64,000 bases of DNA from Allodiplogaster sudhausi (lineage: Eukaryota > Nematoda > Chromadorea > Rhabditida > Diplogasteridae). Under the pieces are notes generated by a model. The model saw nothing but the letters and a program-made list of their open reading frames with translations, was not told where the DNA came from and made no database searches. How positions within the stretch are numbered: the first letter of the stretch is position 1; each line of letters begins with the position of its first letter. The stretch is taken from NCBI GenBank assembly GCA_945643635.1, contig CALZFC010000026.1:652501-716500 (forward strand), read 5' to 3'. Made by a program: the position numbers and the translations under genes. Below, piece after piece: positions 22,563 through 34,299 of this stretch.

Positions 22563-23758
22563 ATGTCTGACAACTCTGAAGACGAATCATCCGACGGTGA
22601 ACCGGTGGTTCCTTGCTGGGTCTGCTGGGACACGTTTCCAGATTTTCTACTCGTGCGCAGTGTCTGCAAGTGCACCGGCAGCATTGGCTCCGTGCATGTT
22701 CTCTGCCTCAAGATGTCCATCGAGAGCAGCAACAGCATGGTTCGCTTCTTTCCATCTTTTCTCTCTCTCTCGATCTCTCTTTAATTCTGTCGTTAATTTT
22801 TTTATTCCTCATGAATCTTAAAATCAGAGCTTTCTTCGTTGAAATTTGCTGTGATATGATTATTTGTTAGAAGGCCCGCTCTACCTTGCAGAGCTGTAAG
22901 GTGTGCCACTCTCGCTATCCTAGCAAGCGCGAGAGCTATGCGAGCACCTATCTTATGATCATGTTCACGGTCGCTGTATTCGGCGCCATCATTTACGACA
23001 TTTTCCAAAAGACGGCAGCTGAAGGCGCTTCGAGCAAGGAAGTTGACGAGAAAGAGACGAGTTCGTATCCCATTTTATATGAGCAGTCACATGGAGTAGA
23101 ATAGAATCGGATCTTCAAGTAGAATATTTCGCAGTCCCTAACAAACTGTGCGCTATCTGTTTCAGGCGAGACCAGTTTCATCGAGGAGGTTTTGAAGCAG
23201 ACCTTCCTTCAAGGCATGGCAAGATTGTTTCATCTGCTGCTGGTTCGATAATTTTTTATCTTGTTTTTCTTCTAATTACTGAATTCAAGGTGAAGTATAT
23301 ACATAAATTTTTCTTTACTTTGATTGATTTTTTTTATAATTATATACATACATACATTTGAAAGTACATCATAGGGCTCAATCTGAAAAGTTTTATTAAA
23401 CGGATGTAAATCTATTGTTACTCAGGTTGACATTTTTCGCTGGGATGCCTCGCCGAAAGAGCTGGACATCATCCAGCTGGTGGCCATGGCACTCGACCAG
23501 AATGGAGAGGATGAGGAGAGCGTCGAGGACGAGGAGGAAAAGAACGAGGGAGACGATGACAAAGAAGAAGGCAAAGAACTACTCATGCTGGTTCCTGTGC
23601 TCATATGCTTCTTATATCCCTGCCTTCTCTTCTTCTTCCCCTTTCCCACTCCTGAAGCAGTGGACGCCCTCCAGTCTGATGTATGCTATCCAGTATCGAT
23701 CTTCACTCATTCAATCATCCAGAATCGAGCGCCCCAGAATTTGATCTGTCTTCCGTAA
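22563..23758 (+). CDS. RING-CH (MARCH-type) membrane E3 ubiquitin ligase, array copy 4, intact
   Basis: Expected to be a membrane-anchored E3 ligase that ubiquitinates membrane proteins. Four exons, 22563-22739, 22892-23060, 23166-23242 and 23426-23758, splice in phase to 251 aa. RING-CH spacing is C-x2-C-x13-C-x-C-x7-H-x2-C-x12-C-x2-C, with CWVC, CKC, HVLC and CKVC, canonical for MARCH proteins. A first membrane segment follows at once (LMIMFTVAVFGAIIY). Exon 3 is a short linker, and exon 4 carries an acidic stretch (GEDEESVEDEEEKNEGDDD) and a second membrane segment (LLMLVPVLICFLYPCLLFFF), then a tail with CYPVS. The ATG follows a TTTCAG probable trans-splice acceptor by four bases; an upstream in-frame ATG (22548) would be removed by that splice. 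This is the only copy in the array with no visible lesion. Confidence 0.85.
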
Positions 23759-24462
23759 TTAGCAGCATACGGCTATTGTTTCTTTCTGCAACTTTTTTTT
23801 ATTCTTTTTATCGTTTTATGGTGGCATTGCTTATTGTTTGTGCTTGTGAAGTGCCATAAACGTGTGCCTGTTGATGCAACTACATTCCTTAATATTTAAA
23901 GTGGGAAACTAGCACTTTGGAATTATGTAAGTAGAGGAAATAAAACATGTGTTTTTTTTTACAATTGCAAGAGCTTATGTTAAAAACTCACGAGAAGTAG
24001 CAATGGACAATAGCTACTTACCAATCCCATTCGCACCTGTCATTCTTATCGCACCTAATTTTGTTTACTAACATTTGTCATGTTTTTTTTGGCATAAAAT
24101 TTAAATTGTTGAACTTCTGATTCTCGGAAGTCCACCGATGCGATGGATTCTTAATGATTCCTCGAGATCAGAGCTTCTCTCTCTCTCACTCTCTCTCTCT
24201 CTCTCTCTATTCCTTTCTCTCTCTCGCACATATCTCTCTGCCCGTTTCTCCCTTGACCGCTCACACCCTATCACCAAACCACTCACACGCACACCCTTTC
24301 TCTCCTGATCTGAAGAGACGGCAACGATTACGCACTAACCAAAAAAAAATTTTTTAAGCTTACCTCATAAATTATCTTTATTATTTGATGCCTACGTTCT
24401 GACGTAAAATGTGAACGCGAATTTGTTTATTAGCTGACCTGCTGACAATGAGTTTCAGGCGC

Positions 24463-25644
24463 ATGTCTGACAACTCTGATGACGAATCATCCGACGGTGA
24501 ACCGGTGGTTCCTTGCTGGGTCTGCTGGGACACGTTTCCAGAGTTTCTACTCGTGCGCAGTGTCTGCAAGTGCACCGGCAGCATTGGCTCCGTGCATGTT
24601 CTCTGCCTCAAGATGTCCATCGAGAGCAGCAACAGCATGGTTCGCTTCTTTCCATCTTTTCTCTCTCTCTCGATCTCTCTTTAATTCTGTCGTTAATTTT
24701 TTTATTCCTCATGAATCTTAAAATCAGAGCTTTCTTCGTTGAAATTTGCTGTGATATGATTATTTGTTAGAAGGCCCGCTCTACCTTGCAGAGCTGTAAG
24801 GTGTGCCACTCTCGCTATCCTAGCAAGCGCGAGAGCTATGTGAGCACCTATCTTATGATCATGTTCACGGTCGCTGTATTCGGCGCCATCATTTACGACA
24901 TTTTCTAAAAGACGGCAGCTGAAGGCGCTTCGAGCAAGGAAGTTGACGAGAAAGAGACGAGTTCGTATCCCATTTTATATGAGCAGTCACATGGAGTAGA
25001 ATAGAATCGGATCTTCAAGTAGAATATTTCGCAGTCCCTAACAAACTGTGCGCTATCTGTTTCAGGTGAGACCAGTTTCATCGAGGAGGTTTTGAAGCAG
25101 ACCTTCCTTCAAGGCATGGCAAGATTGTTTCATCTGCTGCTGGTTCGATAATTTTTTATCTTGTTTTTCTTCTAATTACTGAATTCAAGGTGAAGTATAT
25201 ACATAAATTTTTCTTTACTTTGATTGATTTTTTTTATAATTATATACATACATACATTTGAAAGTACATCATAGGGCTCAATCTGAAAAGTTTTATTAAA
25301 CAGATGTAAATCTATTGTTACTCAGGTTGACATTTTTCGCTGGGAAAGAGCTGGACATCATCCAGCTGGTGGCCATGGCACTCGACCAGAATGGAGAGGA
25401 TGAGGAGAGCGTCGAGGACGAGGAGGAAAAGAACGAGGGAGACGATGACAAAGAAGAAGGCAAAGGATTAGTCATGTTGCCTGCTCTGTTCGTCTGCTTT
25501 GTCTATCTCTGCCTGCTCTACTCTTACCCCCTTGCCAAACCTGGAGCAGTGGACGCCGTCCAGTCTCATGTGTGCTATCCTGTCTCGGTCAGTGAAATCT
25601 TCACAGTGTCAACCGTCCAAAATTCATTTGTTTGTCCTCTCTAG
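24463..25644 (+). pseudogene. RING-CH E3 ligase, array copy 5, broken duplicate of copy 4
   Basis: Exons correspond to copy 4 at an offset of about 1900: 24463-24639, 24792-24960, 25066-25142 and 25326-25644. The RING half in exon 1 is intact. Exon 2 has C-to-T at 24906, making TAA after the first membrane segment where copy 4 has a Gln codon. The last exon lacks 11 nt after CGCTGGGA (copy 4 has ATGCCTCGCCG there), shifting the frame. Product, if any, would be a RING plus one membrane segment. Downstream of the duplication border the tail (GKGLVMLPALFVCFVYLCLLY) resembles copy 1 more than copy 4. Confidence 0.85.
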
Positions 25645-25649
25645 ATATA

Positions 25650-26119
25650 CTGTTTTCCGATATTGCCTCCTTGTTATTTGGCAATGAGACAATTTTGCTA
25701 TGTATACTACAATGTTTTTTTTATAAGTTAGAATAGATCCTATTCATGCTGGTGCTCAATGTTGGTCACCGACTAAGGAACTTGGTAGTTATGCCGGTCA
25801 GAAATGTGATTGTGTTGAGGAGAAAATACATTTTTTATGTGGCAATCAGGTAATAAAACCCTCTGTCGGTTGGTCGCCAGAACTGGGTGGATAAGAGGTT
25901 CTGGAGGCCACATAGTTCCATAAAATGTCGTCGTGGATTACGACTAGATCAACATTAAAAAACAGTTGATTTGTGTCACGTTTCAGTTAATGTTGAGAAA
26001 TTAAAAGCAAATAAAATGGCCCTATGTAAGAAGGTGCGGGAAGTAGAGTATTGGTCAGATATTAGTCGGAGTGAGGATGACCTTCTGGATTTCTAAGGAT
26101 CGGGCTGCTCTCTCTATCA

Positions 26120-26171
<52 letters not shown>

Positions 26172-26274
26172 GTCCCTCTCTGTCTCTATCTCTAGCTGTT
26201 TCTCTATTTCTCTCTCTCTCTCTAGTTCTCGCTCTCTCTCTCACTCTCTCTCTCACTCTCACTCACTCACTCAC

Positions 26275-26314
<40 letters not shown>

Positions 26315-26540
26315 AATAACCCTCTACCCGGCTCTCGCTTGACCTCTCACCCGCCTCTCGCTTGACGACTCGCACCCACACCCTTTCTCTCCTTATCCTG
26401 GGAGACGCAACATTTATGCGGTTATGCTCACCTTAGTTCTGTCGTTATTTTTTTTTAAATAATTTGATTGACTCCCGTGCCCGTGCGCTGATATATGCTG
26501 CTACCGAATTTGTTAACTGGATTTCCTGCCGACTTGCAGG
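25650..26540. other. Flank between copies 5 and 6
   Basis: Contains the shared array 3' flank (25715-25850) and the large CT repeat (26108-26312). Confidence 0.5.
26108..26312 (+). repeat. (CT)n microsatellite, about 200 bp
   Basis: Nearly pure CT with a few TTTCTCTG and CACT interruptions, just upstream of array copy 6. Both-strand reading frames here are artefacts. Confidence 0.9.
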
Positions 26541-26543
26541 GGT

Positions 26544-27731
26544 ATGCCTGACAACTCTGGAAGCGACTCATCCGCGCGTGAGTCGGTGGTGCCCTGCTAT
26601 GTCTGCCTTGAGACGTCTCCAGAGAAGCAGCTCTTGCGCGGTGTCTGCAAGTGCACGGGCAGCATTGGCTCCGTCCACGCTTTCTGCCTCCACGAGTCCG
26701 TCAAGTGCAGCAACAGCCTGGTTCGTTCTTTTCCGTCTCTTCTCTTCAAATAGATTTGTAAAGGAACTGTCCACCGAGCTAACAACCAAACCTGTATAGA
26801 AATTAGTTGTGAGCTGATTATTGTTAGATGCTTTGATCTACAAAACTTACATGTTCTTTCTACTTGCAGAAATGCAAGGTGTGCGACGCTCGCTATCCTT
26901 CCGGGCTTGGGCGCACGCGCGGTTTCTTACGTGTGATCATCTTCTTGTACGCTGTGATGGGCGCCATGTTTTACGACGGTTCGCAAAGGCAGGCCGCTCA
27001 AGCTGAAATGATCATGGAAGTGGAGGAAAAAGTGACTGGTTTGCACCTTTTTTTATCTTTCTTGTAGAGTGGAATGGAATGAGATCTTTACAGAGAAATA
27101 TTTAAAATTCACGTATACCAAGCAAAATGTCCCCATCCGCTTCAGGCAAGACCGGTTGCACATTATCCGTTCCGCAGATTATCTGCATTCAGCTCTTTGC
27201 ACATTTCTCATATCAGTGGATTGTTGGACAATGTTTATTTATTTATAAATATCCTTAAGTTAAATTGTATACATACACATGGACATATTTGTTGATGCTT
27301 TCACTGAATTTTTTATTGCATATATTTGAAAGTAGATCAAAAAGCCCTACCGCAAAATTTTATTAAACGTATATAAAACAACTATATACATGTTTGTATA
27401 TAATGTTGATTGTTCAGAAGTCGTTTCTTCGCTATGAATCCGTGATCCCGATGCGGCTGGACATCGACAAGCTGCTGGACATGGCACGTAAAAAGAATGG
27501 AGAGGATGAGGAGAGCGTCGAGGAGGACGAGGAAGACAACGAGGGAGATGACCAAGAAGAAGAAGAAGACTACTCATGTGGCCTGCTCTGCTCGTCTGCT
27601 TCTCCTATCTCTGCATCTATCTTTACTTCTACCCTCTTCCCTCGCCGCTTGGAGCAGTGGACGCCCTCCAGATTGATGTGCGCTATCCTGTCTGGATCAG
27701 TGACATCTTCGCGACTGTTGGTTCTGTCTAG
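26544..27731 (+). pseudogene. RING-CH E3 ligase, array copy 6, frameshift in acidic region
   Basis: Exons: 26544-26720, 26870-27038, 27146-27222 and 27418-27731, the first three with the same lengths as copy 4 (177, 169 and 77 nt). The RING-CH is complete (CYVC, CKC, H, C, KCKVC) and the first membrane segment is present (FLRVIIFLYAVMGAMFY). The last exon loses its frame within a GAAGAAGAA run near 27560. The membrane segment and tail homologous to the sisters (LLVCFSYLCIYLYFY, ending VGSV and stop) are in another frame. The slip lies in a triplet-like run, so a sequencing or polymorphic indel is possible. Otherwise the gene is undamaged, and it may be functional in other strains. Confidence 0.7.
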
Positions 27732-27734
27732 ATT

Positions 27735-28295
27735 CAGTGTTATACAATCCATTCAGACAATATCATCTTCTGGTTATTATTCTATAAAAGTTATACTTTA
27801 TTTACAAACACGTCCTTTTGTGTAAGTGAGAATAAGTTCTATTCATACTGATGCTCGATGTTGGTCCCAGTGTTACAAACTGGTAATGAGTATGAATGCC
27901 GTATGCCGGTCAGAAATATGATTGAGATTGTGTTGAGGAGAAAATAAATTTTTAAATATGGCGGCATGAGATCTCAGCACTGAAGACATACCTCTTGACG
28001 GTTATATCCCGCCTGGTTGTTACTTTTATTCCTTGAAGTAGCGAGATAAGAAATTAGGTGTGATAGCAATTCGATCTAATTGTAAGGAAAAATTGATGCG
28101 AAATGGGGCCCATGTGCTTTCCTTCGGTTATTTTTGCGGAACACCACCTCTTAACGCGAAAGTTGTCATATGGTACTTGTTGTGCTGACGTGAATTTTGA
28201 ACACCGCGTCAGCATTTGAACGAGCGGAGGCCCTTCTTGAATATTCGGGTTCTTTATTAGCTGTGTTGTTTGGTGCTTATCGGTTTGCTTTCCTT
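27735..28295. other. Array 3' flank and HYOU1 upstream region
   Basis: 27815-27995 is the shared flank (GATTGAGATTGTGTTGAGGAG and a GGCATGAGA phrase). The remainder is the presumed HYOU1 promoter; no TATA box noticed. Confidence 0.4.
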
Positions 28296-28300
28296 TCCTC

Positions 28301-28302
28301 AG
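28301..28302 (+). promoter_or_regulatory. Probable trans-splice acceptor of HYOU1
   Basis: TTTCCTTTCCTCAG ends 16 bp before the ATG with no upstream coding exon, typical of a nematode spliced-leader acceptor. Confidence 0.5.
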
Positions 28303-28318
28303 ATAACGCAGCTGTCCG

Positions 28319-31300
28319 ATGAAGCGGTTGCTGTTGTCATTGGCGTGCTTGGCGGCGCTGGCCGCGGTGTCAGGTCATATTTTATTCTCACTTTCTTGCC
28401 GTTTGAAGAGGTTTATTTTGTTTTTCTTGACGAAAATTTAAAAAAAAAATTTATTTAGATGCCGCTCTCGCTGCGATGTCCATCGACCTCGGCTCGCAAT
28501 ACCTCAAGGTCGGCCTGGTCAAGACGGGCATACCGATGGAGATTGTGCTCAACAAGGAATCGCGCCGGAAGACGCCGAATCTGCTCGCTATTCGCAAACA
28601 AGAAAGACTCTTTGCTGACGCGGCTGCTGCGCTTGTTTGTTGCTTTTGTCATGATCAGTTCAAAGCGAGCTTTTGAGATGGAATATATGATAATATATCG
28701 TTTCCAACTGAAATCTAGTTTTATTCTGTTTTCGGTAGGCCATATTAGCTGTTTTTTTCAGGCGCTAAAGTATCCGAAGAACTCTTACCCGTATCTGCTG
28801 CCACTGCTGGCCAAGAAGGATTCTGATCCAGCGGTTGCTCGCTACAAGTCCGCCTTTCCCTTCTCCGAGTTCTCCATCAGTGAAGCGCGTAAAACGATGC
28901 AGTTCACGGCCGAGTAAGTTTTGAGCTTCTTCGTTGCTGTGATTGTCGCCTATTTCTATTCACGTTCTGTTCCTTGCTCAGTGGCGAGACGTACGAAGTG
29001 GAGACGCTGCTCGCGATGGTGCTGTGGTCGGCGAAGCAGATGACCGAAGCGTACGCGGAGCAGTCCGTCAAGGATTGCGTCATCGCCATCCCCGCCTTCT
29101 TCAGCCAAGCCGAACGGCGAGCGGTTGCCATTGCGGCCGACATTGCCGGCCTCAATCTGCTTCAGGTTTGTTCTTGTGCTTTCTTCATGAAGGTGCTTGC
29201 GATCTATTCCATTCTTTATGATTGGTATTAAAGCTTAAAGTTCGTCACACTTTCTATACAGCGCAATTATATTTATTCCGAAGAATAAGAGGGAGGACTT
29301 GTTCATTTCGAAGAAGAAGGGAATTTGTTTATTTCGAAGAGCAAGAAGAGTATTTGTTTATTCTGCTGAAGTTATTCTCCATTTTATAAATTTCCTGCCT
29401 ACAAAATAAATGCTGAAACTATTGATTTTCATTGTTATTCAGCTGATCAGCGATGGCTCGGCTTCTGCGCTGAACTACGGCGTCTTCCGGCGGAAGGAGA
29501 TCACGGAGAAGAAGACGTCCATGCTCATCTACGACATGGGCGCCACCAAGACGGCCGCCACGCTCGTCGAGTACTATGTGCCGCCCGAGGACGGAGACAA
29601 GAGGAAGGAGAGGGTCAGTGAGTGGAAGGGAGCCAAGGGTTGTTCGCTCCTGAACGAACCAAGCACAGCGAGGTTTCTATTTCAGACACCAAAAGATTAA
29701 CGGAGAGCTTTTCTGAGAAACTACTGTTTTAGTGATGTAAGCTATCTTAGTGATGTTTTATCCTGTTCCTGATACTACAAAATCATGGATATTTCGCAGT
29801 GTTCTCAAGCGGACTTATTTTCGAAATCTTATTTTTAGTATTTTGTCTTCAGAACCCGACCGTTGCGACGATTGGTTACGGTAGCGATCGCTCGCTCGGC
29901 GGCCTCGAGTTTACGCTGCGGATGCAGAAGCATCTCGAGGACATCTTCCGCGCCACCAAGAAGACACCCACCGACATTGCCACCAATCCACGCTCCATGG
30001 CCAAGCTGCACAAGGAGGCTGAGCGAGTCAAGCAGGTGCGTGGAGCGGGAGGGGGAAGGAAGTGGGTTGCAAACCCAAAAACCCAACTGAGCGAAGAAAA
30101 CCCATTCTGTTACCCAGGTGCTCTCCGCCAACACCAAGACCTTCGCGCAGATTGAGAACGTACACGAAGAGACGGACTTCCGCGCAGAGGTAAATGGGCA
30201 TGAGAATTAATTACAACAGCTTGGATGAGAAATCGGGTAGGGTAGGTGGGAAGAGTATTAAGAGAATTTCGACGTTAGAGTATTAAGAGAATTTCGACGT
30301 TTAAATCTGAGTGGGATATGGCTCCGGTAAGGCCCAGAATCAGGGTTGCGTATGCAAAGTAGACGATATATTTCTAAATGGGTTCAAGTCGAAATTGAGG
30401 GGAAGCGTGAAGAGATTAAATGCATTATTTACTTCAGGTGAATCGTGACACTTTCGAAGGCCTTATCAAGGATCTCGAGGACCGCATCGCGCAGCCCTTC
30501 TACGATGCCATTCAGATGGCAGGAGTCACCGTTGAGGATGTGCGTTTTTGTTTCGTTATCACATTAAGATTTTTTTTCAAATTGAAGGATGAGCGGTGCT
30601 AAATATTATCTATTTCAAGGTCGATCAGTTCGTGTTGATGGGTGCCGGCACTCGCGTTCCCTTCGTCAAGGATGTGCTACAGAAGTTGGCGGAAGGCAAG
30701 GAATGGGGCAAGTTCCTGAACACGGATGAGGTGAGGAAAAGAAGTCCACCAAGGAATAACCTGGAAGGGATTATCATGCCAAGATTGTATGCGTTCCCCG
30801 CTTATCAGCGTGTCTCCTGACGTAAATGGAGAAGCAAAGAAAACGCTTGTGCTTTCGCTTTTCCCCGCATCACTTTGTTTGGAGTGCGAATAGAGTGAAA
30901 AAGTATGCATTTTTCATGGCAACAATTCTTGATGGGATGATTGCGTTAAGATCAAGAAACAACCGCAGTAGAGAGTGCCATCCAAGTTGAAGCTTTTTGT
31001 TTGATGATTTCTTCGATTTCAAACTCGGAAGTTCTTCCAGGCTACCGCACTCGGCGCCCTCTACCAGTCTGCTCGCCTGAGCAACAGCTTCAAGGTGCTC
31101 CCCTTCGATGTCAAGGATATCGTGCTCTTCCCGGTCCAGGTGCGCATATCTCGGATGGATCTTTCGTATGTAATGCGAATAGCTAATGATGGTAAAGAGC
31201 ATGTCACTGTTTTTCTTCCCTGATTATGTTGTCATCTCACGACCAGTTATTTGGGCAACTCTTTCCAGGTCAACTTTGAGAGCAAGAATGCGGCAGGCGA

Positions 31301-34291
31301 ACTACAGCCAACCTCCAAAGTGCTATTCCCGGCCAAGAGTGCCTTCCCGTCACAGAAGAAGATCATCACCTTCACTTCCTACGATGACGACTTTGACTTT
31401 GGCATCAGCTATGCCGGTCTCGGGCATCTCAGCCAGACTCAACAGAAGTTCGTTCTCGGATAACTTTGGCCTTTTGAGGACATGCAAAATAGTTCAATAT
31501 AAGAACTTTCGTTTTAAGGGAACTCAGCGCACGCGACATTGCACGAGTGTCGGTGTCCGGTGTGAAGGAGCAGCTGAAAGAGGCGCTCACCGTCGATGGC
31601 AGCGAATTCAAGGGATTCAAGGTTGGCACATGCGGAGATAGATAAGGGAGACTCGGGAATGAAACATTACTGTCGATAATTCAAACACACCATGAGTTCG
31701 GGCCGCCAGGGTGCCCTACTCCCACCCCGCATTTTAATAAAAAAATTTAAGGTAAAATTTAATTATAATTTGCCCCAACCCCGCCATCTATGGCCATATA
31801 CCACCTAAGCAAACCCTGGTTCTCCAAGCTGTCGATACTCGCTTTTATTCACTAGGAAAAGGGTTATTTCCGAAACCGGTTACATGAGTAAGAATCAAAG
31901 CCGTTTACAGGTGCACATTAGCCTGGATCACTCGGGCATTCTCCAGCTGCACAAGGTGGAGCTGAACGCAGAGCAGCCAGCACCGCCCGAGCCGGAGCTC
32001 CCCAAGCCAGAAGGTATACACGCCTGCCTAATCGCCATGTGATTCAGAAGGCCAAGTGATTACGCCATGTGATTATGTTGATGGTCTCTGTATTTCAGTT
32101 GTCACTGGAACTGATCCAGAAGAGATTGCGAAGAAGCTTCAAGATATTCTCAAGGATATTGGCAAGAAGGATGATAGCAAGGTTATTAGCAACCACACTG
32201 TTGACTGCTGGGTGAAAAATATTGATATTTTCTTTGATTAGGAGGAGGAGAATGGCGAGGAGAAGCAGACCGATGAGGCGGGAGAGAAGACTGAGGAAGG
32301 CAAGGAGAAGGTGGAGGAGGGTGATAAGGTTCGTCATTGCTTGGAGATTATTGTAAGAATATTGTTGACAGGGTTGTTGACAGTTTCTTCATCATATCCA
32401 GGGAAGAAATTGTACTGTCGATTGTGCAGAACCACCCTGATTTTGTCTCACCACGGTGATCAACCTCACCCCGCATTTTACATACATTTTTAGCTAAAAT
32501 TTCAGTGATTACATTGCCCCGGCCTGGGATCTAGAACCGAATATCAATTCCACGTTTCCCACACTTTTTTTCCCTGGTCATAACCACTAAACCCATTCGT
32601 ATGATCCTCTTATAGCACGAGAACAAGACTGACGAGGAGGCCGACAAGTCCAAGGAGGAGAAGAAGGCTGAGAAGAAGAAGGAGGCACCCAAGCCGAAGA
32701 AGATCCGTGTTAAGCTGGACACTGTGACGAAGGATCTCGACCTGGTCATGATGACCAGTGAGGAGATTGCAGCGGCGAAAGATTTGTTAGTTAACTAGTA
32801 GGAATATTAATTGGCAAATAGTTTCGTTAACAAACAATGAATTTACGAAAAAAAAAATTCAGGCTCGCCAAATTCGAAAAGGCCGAGAAGGCAAAGCACG
32901 AACGAGAGGAGGCGATGAACGCAGTCGAGTCGAAGGCATACAATCTGCACGAGAAGCTCGAGCATGGCGAGGGAGTCGTCGAGTTCCTCACTCAAGAGGA
33001 GAAGACCAAGCTCAGCGAGGAGGTCAGCGGGAGATTACTGTAGAGTTGTCATACGAGCCAAGTGTTGTAGTTGGCTTCTATGGCTGCTATCCGTTGGGTA
33101 CTATAAAAAAATTCTCAAGTTTACTTTGTAATCCGGCTACCTCGTTAAGTGGCAAAATTTTGCAACTGTGGCTATAGTTATGGGGTGGTTGTTGTAAAAA
33201 AATTAGCTCACCATCAAGCGTACTTAGCATTGAGGCTAATGTAAAAACTTTGTTCAAGTGTAATTCTATTTTGTAGGTTGCTGCTGTGCGCACGTGGCTG
33301 GATGAGGACGCCGGCTTCGATACAACGACCGAGGAATTCCGCGCCAAGAAGAAGCAGATGGATGACGTCATTGTCAAGGGGAACAAACGACTCAACGAGT
33401 ATAGGGTGCGAGATTTTATCTCGAGGATTATGTGATAATAATTCTCTTTGCAATTTATTTCTATAGAATTTTCTTTCTTTTGTATACGGTTTTACTTCTC
33501 AAGTCCTCTTTTATTAAATAAGACTCGCAGCAGGATTGATTAAATCTTTAAAAAAAAAATGACTTTTGTAGGAATTCCCGAAGGTAGAGGAGCACATGAA
33601 GTCCCTCTTCAATCATTCCGAGACCTTCCTTGCAACGGCCGCAAACCTCACGAAGACTGATGAGCCCGAGAGTGAAGGAATCTTCACGGCAGTCGAAATT
33701 GGCGTTAGTTTATGACTATGGTTGTCTGACTACTGTAGTTGTCTTACCGAGTGTAGTAGTCGAAATTTCACTGTTCAATAAATATTTGCGAAAATCTCTC
33801 AGGTCCTCTCGAAGAAGTACGACGAAGTTAAGAAGTGGTTCGACGAAAAGAAGGCCGAGATGAGCAAGCAGGCCAAGACTGACGAACCTGCTGTCACCGT
33901 CCGTGAAGTAGAGGAAAAGGTCAGGGAGATTTATGTACCTTAACCTTAATTTCCTTATCTTTCCTTAAGCATTTGAATTGCCTTATTTATCTTTTTTGTA
34001 AGATCGAGTACTTACGTAGAGATACTTCAGGGTGCTGACCTCCAACGTGAGCTGAAGTACCTCTTCAACAAGATGGTCAGCTACAAGCCAAAGACGAAGA
34101 AGAAGGAAGACGCCAATAAAAAGGACAACAAGACTGCGACTGAAGACAAGGAGAAGACAACGGAAGAGAAGAAGGAAGGAGAAGAGAAGAAGATCCCGGA
34201 CGACCTTTTCGCTGACCTGAACGAGAACCAAGAAGACCCTGCAGAGAAGAAAGCAAGAAAGAAGGAGGAGCATGATCCATCCGAACTCTAG
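28319..34291 (+). CDS. HYOU1: Hypoxia up-regulated protein 1 (Grp170 family ER Hsp70-like chaperone)
   Basis: ER-lumen chaperone and nucleotide exchange factor for BiP. Twenty-one exons splice in phase to 942 aa: 28319-28373, 28459-28634, 28762-28913, 28982-29165, 29443-29613, 29853-30035, 30118-30189, 30438-30539, 30620-30730, 31041-31139, 31269-31447, 31519-31621, 31911-32013, 32099-32181, 32242-32328, 32616-32785, 32863-33022, 33277-33405, 33572-33703, 33803-33919 and 34031-34291. A signal peptide ([18 protein letters not shown]) is followed by [18 protein letters not shown] and [14 protein letters not shown], the family's ATPase start. [37 protein letters not shown] and [16 protein letters not shown] are further ATPase motifs. 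An acidic, lysine-rich loop (32100-32700) precedes a helical C-terminal domain. The protein ends HDPSEL, a weak match to the ER-retention tail. Length is close to the family norm. Confidence 0.95.
31680..32530 (+). repeat. Two related 80-bp segments in HYOU1 introns
   Basis: Segments at about 31715-31790 (intron 12) and 32465-32525 (intron 15) share ACCCCGCATTTTA, then a TTTAAGGTAAAATTT-like core, then TTGCCCC. They look like diverged copies of one dispersed repeat. No terminal structure could be defined. Confidence 0.45.
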
Positions 34292-34299
34292 ATAATATT

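Larger units (their letters stand above)
21640..25440 (+). repeat. Recent tandem duplication, unit about 1.9 kb
   Basis: From the acidic region of the copy 3 last exon to the same point of copy 4 (about 21640-23535), and again to copy 5 (to about 25440), the sequence repeats with an offset of about 1893-1900 bp and only scattered differences, including in introns and flanks. This shows a very recent duplication that produced copies 4 and 5. Confidence 0.85.

Noticed and set aside
31680..31835. hAT-like element in HYOU1 intron 12 starting CAGGGTGCCC and ending AACCCTG
   Set aside because: The flanking 8-mers do not match and the termini pair over only six bases.
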